NCBI RefSeq assembly: GCF_002159555.1
Contig: NZ_NFIV01000007.1
Location: forward strand, 1 to 64,000
Direction of reading: 5' to 3'
From: Muribaculum sp. An289
GTDB taxonomy: Bacteria > Bacteroidota > Bacteroidia > Bacteroidales > UBA932
Length of the DNA: 64,000 nt
Position numbers and translations under genes: made by a program. A model generated the notes under the pieces. It ran no database searches. It was given only the letters and a program-made list of their open reading frames with translations, and was not told where the DNA came from. The first letter of the stretch is position 1. Each line of letters opens with the position of its first letter. Below are positions 1 through 6,438 of this stretch, one piece after another.

Positions 1-1
1 C

Positions 2-73
2 CTGTTCGACAAGACTAATTTCAATGATGTCAAAGATCTAAATGATCCCCTGATTCCGGGGCTTTTTGATTAA
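2..73 (+). CDS. 3' end of an unidentified gene (partial at window edge)
   Basis: An open frame enters from the left edge and ends at TAA 71-73, giving a 23-residue C-terminus that finishes with DPLIPGLFD. It converges on the AAA+ ATPase gene on the other strand. The piece is too short to identify. Its position suggests either a further element gene or flanking chromosome. Confidence 0.4.
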   Translation: MFDKTNFNDVKDLNDPLIPGLFD

Positions 74-84
74 TTGTTTAACTC

Positions 85-102
85 GTCCCATTTTAACGGG
101 AC
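85..102. terminator. Weak hairpin between convergent genes
   Basis: GTCCC (85-89) pairs with GGGAC (98-102) across an 8-nt loop between the ends of two convergent genes. The stem is only 5 bp with no clear T run, so termination is inferred mainly from position. Confidence 0.25.
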
Positions 103-103
103 A

Positions 104-1270
104 CTAATGAAATTCTATCTTGATTTTCTTATTAATATCTCTCATATTTTCATACTTATCTACAGGTATGGTTGTTACAAAATGGTGAACATCATTATCT
201 CCTAAAGATTCATTATAGTGTTCATTGTATTTCCGTATGATAGATTTAATTCGATATTCTACATATTTTCTTTTATCTTGATTAAATAATCTAGTGAAAT
301 GCCCTTTATAATCAAATCTTGAACGTAGTTCAGGCGATATCCTTGTAGGGAACTCTTCCTTTGTAATATTTGATGTAAATATTATTACAAAACCATTGAT
401 ATCAATTTCTACTGCTTGAGAACTTACCATCTTACCACTCTCTAATACATCCAAAAAGAAATTAAATAGTGTGGCATTTGATTTTTCAAATTCATCAATT
501 AGAATAAGTCCTACATCCGTATTACGGACACGAATAAAAATCTCACCATCATCGCTTCCGATATAGCCACGAGCACTACCTATTAATGAACTTAATGAGA
601 ATTCGTTGCTATAATTCCCGAAATTTACTTTTGCTAAATTATCCTTACCTCCAAGACATTTATATAATGCTCTAGCAACTTCTGTCTTGCCGACCCCTGA
701 TTCCCCTAATAGAAATAACGATAATACTTTATGTTCTCCTATTTTGTTAAACAAACGAAATGATTTTGCTATTTCATAGAAATCATCTTTGAACTTTTCG
801 TGCCCGTATAATGATTCTCGAAATGATTTAAAGAATGTTTCAAATTCTTCAGGTGTAAAATCTGTAATCTTCTTATGTATTCTATCTGTTGCAATTATAG
901 GGGGAGGTAATTGTTCGAAGAAAATATCGTATTTTTCTTTGATGTCTACAAATTGTTCAAAACAATATCTTAATTCATATTTAAGTTGATCAAAATACTT
1001 GTTGTCACAGATATAAATAATATCTTCATTATTGAATAGTCTAAATACATTTTCTCCAATAGCCTGAATAGCGCTCGTATTATAATATCCTCCACCTAAT
1101 ATTGATACATCAATAACACATATGCCACTTTTGTAGGGAGTGAACTTATCAAGATCTTTTAAGTCTTCTAAAAAGTAACTTAAACTTATCACTTCATACT
1201 CTAAAGACTGAAACAATGTCCTTATTGACTCAAATTCTATTTGATTATAAAACAAGAGTTCTTTTTTCAT
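104..1270 (-). CDS. ClpB/ClpX-like AAA+ ATPase with unknown N-terminal domain (cargo operon, gene 4)
   Basis: A 388-residue protein. Residues 1-120 form an unrecognised domain containing a receiver-like hydrophobic strand (GICVID, 49-54). The AAA+ core follows: Walker A GESGVGKT at 189-196, Walker B LILIDEFEK around 255-263, sensor-1 asparagine in IFTSN (about 301) and an arginine-finger segment SPELRSRFD (312-320). The order and the SRFD finger resemble the second ATPase domain of Clp/Hsp100 unfoldases, but there is no first ATPase domain and no protease-docking region. The start codon lies one base short of the preceding gene's stop, so the two are likely translationally coupled. It is the last gene of a four-gene operon with an XRE regulator and a nucleotidyltransferase-TIR-like fusion. 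ATP-driven remodelling of a partner is inferred; a role in phage defence is plausible but unproven. Confidence 0.7.
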   Translation of the reverse strand: MKKELLFYNQIEFESIRTLFQSLEYEVISLSYFLEDLKDLDKFTPYKSGICVIDVSILGGGYYNTSAIQAIGENVFRLFNNEDIIYICDNKYFDQLKYELRYCFEQFVDIKEKYDIFFEQLPPPIIATDRIHKKITDFTPEEFETFFKSFRESLYGHEKFKDDFYEIAKSFRLFNKIGEHKVLSLFLLGESGVGKTEVARALYKCLGGKDNLAKVNFGNYSNEFSLSSLIGSARGYIGSDDGEIFIRVRNTDVGLILIDEFEKSNATLFNFFLDVLESGKMVSSQAVEIDINGFVIIFTSNITKEEFPTRISPELRSRFDYKGHFTRLFNQDKRKYVEYRIKSIIRKYNEHYNESLGDNDVHHFVTTIPVDKYENMRDINKKIKIEFH

Positions 1271-1271
1271 G

Positions 1272-2117
1272 CTATTTTGTAGTATGTATATTCTGGATTA
1301 TGGCTAACAAATCAATGTAATGGTATATAGAACTATCTCCTGAACTAGCAAACTCTTTATATGTCGGTTGCTCAATGGGATATTGACTTTCTTGTATTTC
1401 CTCAAATTCGGATGTCCTTTTAAATTGTGATTGTATGTTCCCTAATTCTGCAAAGTATTGAAAAGTATTGCCTAACTGATTTATCTTAATAGTACCTTTA
1501 TATATTCCCAAAACACTAACTTTTCCAATAAATAAATCATCAACATTGTATGAGCTTTCAAATTCATTTTCAAAAGTAACAGGTATCTTTATGATAATCT
1601 TATCATTTCCATTTAATAGTACACCTTTAATTTTATATGCATAATCTTTAAACATTGAGTTGAATAAGTTTGTTATATCAAATCCATTAACCCCAGGAAC
1701 AGAAAGATTTTTGAAAGCTCCACTTGTAAATAACTTTACCGTCCTTAGCTCAACTTCATTTTCTAATGATAATTGAACATTATCAATTAATACTAATTCA
1801 CCTTCTTTGATAGTATTATCAAACTGAGCAATATTTTTACTTGCGTCCACGACATCACTTAATATAATAGATTTGGTAGTTTTAATCTCGATGGTCTCCA
1901 GTACTTTTTTCGAAGCACTTCCCCCTACATTAATATCAGCATTACCTTCACCACTAAATAGTTTTAGAAAGCCCAGTCCCATTTTTGCTCCTAAATGCGC
2001 AGAAGCGTTACCTTCTGTATTCTTCTGTACCTCTTTGGCTACAGTTATGAAATTATCAAACATCATCTTAATTTCATAAACCTTAGGGTAATTAATATAA
2101 TAAATATTAAATGCCAT
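1272..2117 (-). CDS. Unrecognised 281-residue protein (cargo operon, gene 3)
   Basis: I do not recognise this protein with confidence. It starts with a short hydrophobic stretch containing YINYPKVYEIK, has a Gly/Ala/Ser-rich segment around residues 40-75, and then a mixed alpha/beta body with alternating hydrophobic residues (for example IIIKIPVTF). There is no signal peptide, no membrane helix and no catalytic motif that I can name. The YxNxxKVYEI start and overall layout are loosely reminiscent of DUF6414-type proteins found in bacterial defence islands, but this is a weak impression. It is tightly coupled to the AAA+ gene downstream (stop at 1272, next start at 1270). A 193-nt spacer separates it from the fusion gene upstream. 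A+T-rich like the rest of the operon. Confidence 0.55.
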   Translation of the reverse strand: MAFNIYYINYPKVYEIKMMFDNFITVAKEVQKNTEGNASAHLGAKMGLGFLKLFSGEGNADINVGGSASKKVLETIEIKTTKSIILSDVVDASKNIAQFDNTIKEGELVLIDNVQLSLENEVELRTVKLFTSGAFKNLSVPGVNGFDITNLFNSMFKDYAYKIKGVLLNGNDKIIIKIPVTFENEFESSYNVDDLFIGKVSVLGIYKGTIKINQLGNTFQYFAELGNIQSQFKRTSEFEEIQESQYPIEQPTYKEFASSGDSSIYHYIDLLAIIQNIHTTK

Positions 2118-2310
2118 AGACTGTGATATATGTGTATTCTTATTTTTCTTTAATATTATTAATCAGTAATTCTGTAATATTGTTTAGTTACCTTCATCTT
2201 GCAATAATTTATATAAGCCCGTGTTTATTACGGGAAATTTAAGATTCTTGCGAATTGTTGAAGGTAAATTAAAATTGTTATTCAATTGTTCTTTCATATC
2301 CTCAATTTGT

Positions 2311-3159
2311 TTAAGATAAATAATCTCTAATCCACAATTCCAATTGTTGGGGCAATGTCGTTTCAATCTTATCAGAATCATATTCCATGTACATTCTAGA
2401 TATCAAATCGGATGGCAATTTAGGTAACTTACAATCTTTAAGCAGACAAACCTTATTTCCTTTTGCCAACATGTAACCAACTTCTAAAGCGACATTGGGA
2501 TTATAACTGTCTTGATCATTTTTGTCAAATATTGCTACTGAAACTTTGCAACAATCAAGATACACTTTAACATTATTCCACAAATCATCCGTAAATAGCT
2601 TCTCGTTAGCTCGTATGGCAATATATCCATTCTTTGCAAATACACTTTTAATTATATCATAGACTATTTTGAGTTCCTCTCTAAATGGCATAATGACAAA
2701 AACTGCATGTTTTCCATAAGTCTTATAAAACTTTATTTCTTCATCTGAATATGAAGGAATGTAAGACATTTTAAAATCAATATCTCGTTGGACCTTAATT
2801 TCTTGGTATCTGCCCATTAGAGAACTCTCTCCTTTTTCTTTTGACCATAATAACTTAGCATCGAGAGTGGCCACGATATCGTCTCTTCTTATCCAACTAT
2901 CATTTGCAAAACTTTCTGCTTCAATCTTATTTGTAGTTTTAAATATATCTAAAGCCTTCTCCATCTCTATTATTGGCATAATCTCATCTCGTCTAAGCCC
3001 ATCAGGAGCATAAACTAAAATGTCAATATCGGATCTAAGGCTGCCCGTCTCATAAGCGCGTGATCCAAATATGTATATTTCTTTAACATTGTTAATCTTG
3101 GAAATTTTATATATTAAATCTCTGAGATTAATTAGTCTTACATCATCTCTAATTGCCAT
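2311..3159 (-). CDS. Nucleotidyltransferase fused to TIR/nucleoside-deoxyribosyltransferase-like domain (cargo operon, gene 2)
   Basis: A 282-residue two-domain protein. Residues 25-50 carry the DNA polymerase beta-type nucleotidyltransferase signature: FGSRAY with G32-S33, a 10-residue spacer, then D44-I-D46. A possible third acidic residue is in KIEAES (80 or 82). This matches minimal (MNT) and CD-NTase-like transferases. Residues 150-262 form a Rossmann-like domain with VFVIMPF (153-159), an FTDD segment, CCKVSVAIF, and NPNVALEVGY (220-229), where E226 occupies the place of the catalytic glutamate of nucleoside 2-deoxyribosyltransferases and NAD-cleaving TIR-like effectors. The coupling of a nucleotide-transferring domain to a potential NAD or nucleoside hydrolase in one chain is unusual. 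The start is 10 nt after the XRE regulator's stop. Substrates and defence function are inferred. Confidence 0.75.
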   Translation of the reverse strand: MAIRDDVRLINLRDLIYKISKINNVKEIYIFGSRAYETGSLRSDIDILVYAPDGLRRDEIMPIIEMEKALDIFKTTNKIEAESFANDSWIRRDDIVATLDAKLLWSKEKGESSLMGRYQEIKVQRDIDFKMSYIPSYSDEEIKFYKTYGKHAVFVIMPFREELKIVYDIIKSVFAKNGYIAIRANEKLFTDDLWNNVKVYLDCCKVSVAIFDKNDQDSYNPNVALEVGYMLAKGNKVCLLKDCKLPKLPSDLISRMYMEYDSDKIETTLPQQLELWIRDYLS

Positions 3160-3169
3160 ATTATATAGA

Positions 3170-3370
3170 TTATTTATTATAAATTAAGTCTTTGGGATCC
3201 ACATTCAATATCTTTGCAATCTCAAATAATACCTCTAAACTTGGTTGTCGACGGTTGCAGACATAAGAGTTGACAATACAAAAACTTTTTCCGAGCTTTT
3301 CTGCCAACCATGTTTGCTTGATGCCTTTTTCTTCAAGCACCTCTTTTATTCGGTTCATGGGTTTGTACAT
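3170..3370 (-). CDS. Small XRE-family HTH regulator (cargo operon, gene 1)
   Basis: A 66-residue protein consisting of one Cro/C1-type helix-turn-helix: RIKEVLEEKGIKQTWLAEKLG forms helices 1-2, SFCIVNSYVCNRRQPS the recognition region, and LFEIAKILNVDPKDLIYN the closing helices. It is the first gene of the operon, 10 nt before the nucleotidyltransferase-TIR-like fusion. A likely role is autoregulation of the cargo module, by analogy with small Cro-like regulators that precede toxin-antitoxin or defence genes. Target sites are not visible. Confidence 0.8.
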   Translation of the reverse strand: MYKPMNRIKEVLEEKGIKQTWLAEKLGKSFCIVNSYVCNRRQPSLEVLFEIAKILNVDPKDLIYNK

Positions 3371-3391
3371 TGTTAAATCCTTGTTATTTTA

Positions 3392-3399
3392 CAAAGATA
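3392..3399 (-). promoter_or_regulatory. Minus-7 box of cargo operon promoter
   Basis: On the minus strand TATCTTTG (plus-strand CAAAGATA) matches the Bacteroidota TAnnTTTG box about 22 nt upstream of the XRE start codon. No clear TTTG box is seen at the expected distance, so only half of the pattern is supported. Confidence 0.4.
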
Positions 3400-3415
3400 T
3401 AAAACATAATGCTAT

Positions 3416-3449
3416 AAAAAGAGAAAAAGGAGAGAAAAGTCCTCTCCTT
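3416..3449 (-). terminator. Terminator after the 3466-3870 gene
   Basis: AAGGAGAG (3427-3434) and CTCTCCTT (3442-3449) form a perfect 8-bp stem with a 7-nt loop. On the minus strand it is followed by a T-rich tract, which places an intrinsic terminator 17 nt after the stop of the gene at 3466-3870. It separates the mobilization genes from the cargo operon. Confidence 0.6.
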
Positions 3450-3465
3450 CATAAAGAAATCTACA

Positions 3466-3870
3466 TTACACCTCCAACTCCTTCAACGGCAATCCATAAT
3501 TATATTGTCTGAAAAATCCTCTGTGGATAAGTTTCAGACCAAGGGTCTGGTAATACTTGTAGTCATCATCCTCGGTGCAAAGGTATTTATAACCGTAACG
3601 TGGGGCGTACTCTTTGAAGAAGCGGGCAAGGTCTTTCAGGTTTTCCTGCTGGTTCCGTTTGAAGTTGCTGCGCACAATGATAATGCTCCAGTCGGGGATG
3701 CTGCCAACGCCGCAACTGTATTCCCAAAAACGGATGTATAAATCCATTTCGCCTACATGGACAGAAACACAAATACCGTTGGCGTTGTGCATGACGGAAC
3801 AACAGTTTCTGTAACCGAATCTCTCACACAAATAGAGATTGAAATCGTAAATAAAATCGGAATAGTTCAT
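3466..3870 (-). CDS. Hypothetical protein downstream of the relaxase gene
   Basis: A 134-residue soluble protein I do not recognise. It begins MNYSDFIYDF, is rich in Tyr, Cys and Phe, and has a central strand-like segment (WSIIIVRSNFK) followed by a helical region (NLKDLARFFKEYAPRYGYKYL). There is no signal peptide or metal-binding motif. It lies 35 nt after the relaxase stop on the same strand and is followed by a terminator, so it is probably the last gene of the mobilization transcript. Its base composition resembles the mob genes rather than the A+T-rich cargo, so it probably belongs to the element backbone. Confidence 0.6.
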   Translation of the reverse strand: MNYSDFIYDFNLYLCERFGYRNCCSVMHNANGICVSVHVGEMDLYIRFWEYSCGVGSIPDWSIIIVRSNFKRNQQENLKDLARFFKEYAPRYGYKYLCTEDDDYKYYQTLGLKLIHRGFFRQYNYGLPLKELEV

Positions 3871-3905
3871 AATAATTTGAATTTTGATGGTTAATAAAAA
3901 ATTGA

Positions 3906-4844
3906 TTATAGACTGAAACCTCGCTTGCGTTTCGGTTTCTTTTTCTTCTTTTTAAGCCGGTTGGCCTGTATCGCTTCCTCCGTATCATAATCCGTAGGAG
4001 AGGGCGTGAACAATCCCACACTGATGCTGGAATGATTCTCCTGCTGGTATTCATGCCGAGGTTCCTCGCGTATGGTTTCTGTCTGTGCCTGACGCTGGTT
4101 CATGGTAGCAGAAAGAGCGTTATATCTCAGCTCCTGGTCGATGTTCAGGAAACTGAACTGGCGGTCAATCTTGGAACCGCTAAAGGTCAGTTGGTCACAT
4201 GTGAACTTGACACCTTGCATCTCTCCGGTCGTGCGACTTAGCTTCCATTGCGTATCAATTCCGTATCTTCGCAAGGCCAGTCGCAGCTCACTCCAGCTTC
4301 GGGCGTTCGGAACTTCTCGTTTCAAGGCATGATAGATAAAATACTTTACCTTGTCGTGATGGCGCAACCGCATGAAATTCACATGCTCTTTTCCTTCGGC
4401 AAAATGCAAGCGGTAACGAGCTGTCAACATCTTGCAAACTTTTTCATTTCGGTAGCGGTCGTTCTTGTCGCTGATGGTGCAGCCATCATTATCCACCCGG
4501 TTGTAAACGATGTGACAATGCGGATGGTCACGGTCGGTATGCCGGGCGATGATGAACTGCGTATTCTCAATTCCCATCAGTTTCATATAGTCGTGGGCGA
4601 TCTTCAGCATCAGCCCATCATCGTCACGGAGGCGGTCTCTGTCCTCTGCGGAGAAGCTCAATGATATATGGCCGACCGTGTTCTTGACCTTGTCATTCAG
4701 TAAAGTCTGCAACTCGAATTGCTCCGCTATTTCTTCGGGTGAACCGTAGACACCAACTGCTTTCAGCAGTCGCGATTTATCTTCTTTCAGCACATAGTTT
4801 ACGCACCCGGAAAACGATGTGCCCTTAACAATCTTACCTATCAT
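3906..4844 (-). CDS. Relaxase / mobilization nuclease (MobA-type, PF03432-like)
   Basis: A 312-residue relaxase that would nick oriT and lead strand transfer. The three-histidine metal motif HTDRDHPHCH is at residues 102-111 (H107, H109, H111). A candidate catalytic tyrosine lies near the N-terminus in SGCVNYVLK (Y17), the usual arrangement for MOBP-type relaxases of Bacteroides mobilizable elements. The C-terminal tail is strongly basic (KKKKKKPKRKRG). Its start overlaps the end of the upstream MobC-like gene by 11 nt, showing translational coupling. The candidate oriT lies upstream of that gene. It lacks a helicase or primase domain, so it is a mobilization-only relaxase relying on a co-resident conjugative element. 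Confidence 0.9.
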   Translation of the reverse strand: MIGKIVKGTSFSGCVNYVLKEDKSRLLKAVGVYGSPEEIAEQFELQTLLNDKVKNTVGHISLSFSAEDRDRLRDDDGLMLKIAHDYMKLMGIENTQFIIARHTDRDHPHCHIVYNRVDNDGCTISDKNDRYRNEKVCKMLTARYRLHFAEGKEHVNFMRLRHHDKVKYFIYHALKREVPNARSWSELRLALRRYGIDTQWKLSRTTGEMQGVKFTCDQLTFSGSKIDRQFSFLNIDQELRYNALSATMNQRQAQTETIREEPRHEYQQENHSSISVGLFTPSPTDYDTEEAIQANRLKKKKKKPKRKRGFSL

Positions 4845-5142
4845 CCTTGAGTTGTTTTATGAGTTGTGAAATCTGTTGAACGGCGGTACTGCACTCATCG
4901 GCCACACGATAAAAACCGTAAGCATTGGCTCGTCTGGCAAGCTGATTCAGGTTCGTGCTTTCGCCAATCAGTTTTCGGATAATGTCAAGATTTTCTCTCG
5001 TAATTCGTTCACGCACCGTACCGCGTTCGATGAGTGAACGCACAACTTCGCTTTGACTGCGTTTACTGCGTCGGCTGAGTGCTCTGAGCCAGCCGAATTG
5101 TTCGTCTGTAAGACGGATTGTAACTGTATTTTTCTTGTCCAT
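4834..5142 (-). CDS. MobC-like relaxosome accessory protein
   Basis: A 102-residue protein with an N-terminal ribbon-helix-helix segment (TVTIRLTDEQFGWLRAL, then SEVVRSLIERG) and a C-terminal STNLNQLARRAN motif characteristic of the MobC family (PF05713). Such proteins bind oriT and assist the relaxase in melting and nicking DNA. It is encoded directly downstream of the candidate oriT and overlaps the relaxase gene. Confidence 0.85.
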   Translation of the reverse strand: MDKKNTVTIRLTDEQFGWLRALSRRSKRSQSEVVRSLIERGTVRERITRENLDIIRKLIGESTNLNQLARRANAYGFYRVADECSTAVQQISQLIKQLKDDR

Positions 5143-5186
5143 AATATTTGCTTTTGAGATTAATAATTGTGACCATCGGGAGCCGT

Positions 5187-5248
5187 CTCACCTTCTTTTG
5201 AGGTGAGCAAGTGGCCGGGAAATGTAATACACCGGCATAAACTTGCTC
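5187..5248. other. Candidate origin of transfer (oriT)
   Basis: The 142-nt spacer between the MobC-like and DUF6371 genes holds stacked inverted repeats. CTCACCT (5187-5193) pairs with AGGTGAG (5201-5207). GAGCAAGT (5205-5212) pairs with ACTTGCTC (5241-5248), enclosing a nested GCCGG (5214-5218) / CCGGC (5232-5236). The first and second hairpins share the GAG at 5205-5207, so they are mutually exclusive. Clustered inverted repeats upstream of mobC-mobA are the expected layout of an oriT. The nick site cannot be placed. Confidence 0.55.
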
Positions 5249-5284
5249 CAGTGAAAAAGAAGTGAATCAGACATCTGAAAGTTA

Positions 5285-6355
5285 TCATTTAAAAAGTCCT
5301 TTCCGGGTACGTTGAACCTTTGCTGAAAGCGGTGCTTTCTCCACATTGACGAGCTGCAAATTGAAAGTTTCGACCAGCGTTTTCAAGGCCGGATTCAACG
5401 TGATAAGACGATTGAAAATAGCCTCCTTTGTCTCTTCTCTCAGCAGGAAATCGGCGATGTCATAACCCGCATCCCGTTCTTCTTTTGTTGCGTTTCTTTC
5501 CATAAAATCGAAGAGAGAAACCTCTATTCCCAGGCTCCGGATCATCTCCATTTTGCTGTTCCAATAGTCGGTTGCCCCAAGGTCGGGGAAGAGCAGAACA
5601 CGTCGGTTTCTCAATACGCTCATGGCATCCCGATTGAACGCTCCGTTCTTTCCGCCCGAAGCAATCCATAGATATTGTGGCAGATAGAAGCTGGAAATCA
5701 AAGCGCTTTTCTCACTCTCCACAAGGGCAACCGGACGCTGCTGGTCGGAGGACAAAAGATGTTCACCAAACAAACATTGCCGAAGGTTGAAATTCTCTTT
5801 CTTCAGAAGGGAATGTACCCACGTGATGTAGTTGTGCGGCTCTTTAATCCGTCTCCCGTTTTCGGGATTGTAGAGCATCACTTTTCCGGTGCGTACCCGT
5901 CCGGAAATATCCACCTGCCAGAAGACTGTAGCTCCCGGCCAATGCTTCGAGGTTCCTACATGGTAGCGCAACATCAGTTCTTTGGTAGCCTCCTGTCCGA
6001 AATGCAAACTCAGGAATTGAAACAGCTTGTTCGTGTGATACAGCTTCAGGGACTGCCTCATGATTTTCGGCTCAATGAATGAAGGTTCAGGAAGCAGACT
6101 GATGCCTGGCTTTGACACCGGTACAAACTTTTCGCTCAATCGTTCTTTGGCAATCGGGTTTTCGTCAAAGTACATTTTGGGCGTATAGTTGTAGCCACAC
6201 TTCTGTTCATGGTTGCATCGCCCTACATAATTGGGAAAACTGATTTGCTTTTCCGTGTCGATGTATTTGGCGAAACAACTTTTGCGGTGGCAGTTCGGGC
6301 ATGTATGCCGGGTGCTGACACCTTTGTATGGTTCTAATGTAAATCTGTAGTTCAT
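5285..6355 (-). CDS. DUF6371-type primase-like protein with CHC2-like zinc finger
   Basis: About 356 residues from the ATG at 6355 (MNYRFTLEPYKG). A longer version starting at 6385 would begin inside a 23-bp hairpin arm and is less likely. The N-terminus has a zinc ribbon with CPNCHRKSC and later CNHEQKCGY, resembling the CHC2 zinc finger of DnaG-type primases. The middle contains a Toprim-like region: VALVESEKSA, then ASGGKNG and VLLFPDLGATDYW. This is the pattern of DUF6371 proteins encoded next to mobilization genes in Bacteroides elements. It probably supports replication or priming of the transferred strand. It follows the DUF3987 gene on the same strand with a long hairpin between them. 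Confidence 0.8.
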   Translation of the reverse strand: MNYRFTLEPYKGVSTRHTCPNCHRKSCFAKYIDTEKQISFPNYVGRCNHEQKCGYNYTPKMYFDENPIAKERLSEKFVPVSKPGISLLPEPSFIEPKIMRQSLKLYHTNKLFQFLSLHFGQEATKELMLRYHVGTSKHWPGATVFWQVDISGRVRTGKVMLYNPENGRRIKEPHNYITWVHSLLKKENFNLRQCLFGEHLLSSDQQRPVALVESEKSALISSFYLPQYLWIASGGKNGAFNRDAMSVLRNRRVLLFPDLGATDYWNSKMEMIRSLGIEVSLFDFMERNATKEERDAGYDIADFLLREETKEAIFNRLITLNPALKTLVETFNLQLVNVEKAPLSAKVQRTRKGLFK

Positions 6356-6373
6356 TTTTCTTTCTGTTTGGAT

Positions 6374-6434
6374 GTTACTATGCACATTTTCGCAACTTCA
6401 CAAACCCCTCGGTTGCGAAAATGTGCATAGTAAC
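6374..6434. repeat. Perfect 23-bp inverted repeat with 15-nt loop
   Basis: Arms 6374-6396 and 6412-6434 are exactly complementary over 23 bases (ends GTTACTATGCACA..., ...TGTGCATAGTAAC) around a 15-nt loop at 6397-6411. It fills the gap between the DUF3987 stop and the DUF6371 start. There is no T run on either strand, so a simple terminator is unlikely. The arm contains TGCACATTTTCG, close to the TGCACATTTCG arms of the hairpins at 31034-31070 and 60608-60644, which also have 15-nt loops. Confidence 0.9.
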
Positions 6435-6438
6435 AGGT

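Noticed and set aside
1-104. Left end of the mobile element in the window
   Set aside because: No copy of the mnmE 3' codons, no second recombinase gene and no other convincing boundary were seen near the left edge. The element probably continues past it.
2184-2381. 65-codon frame after the nucleotidyltransferase-TIR-like gene
   Set aside because: Its first third overlaps the conserved end of the upstream gene in another frame and no ribosome-binding signal is seen. The part after 2311 reads plausibly (QIEDMKEQLNNNF), so a frameshifted extension is possible, but support is too thin to call a gene.
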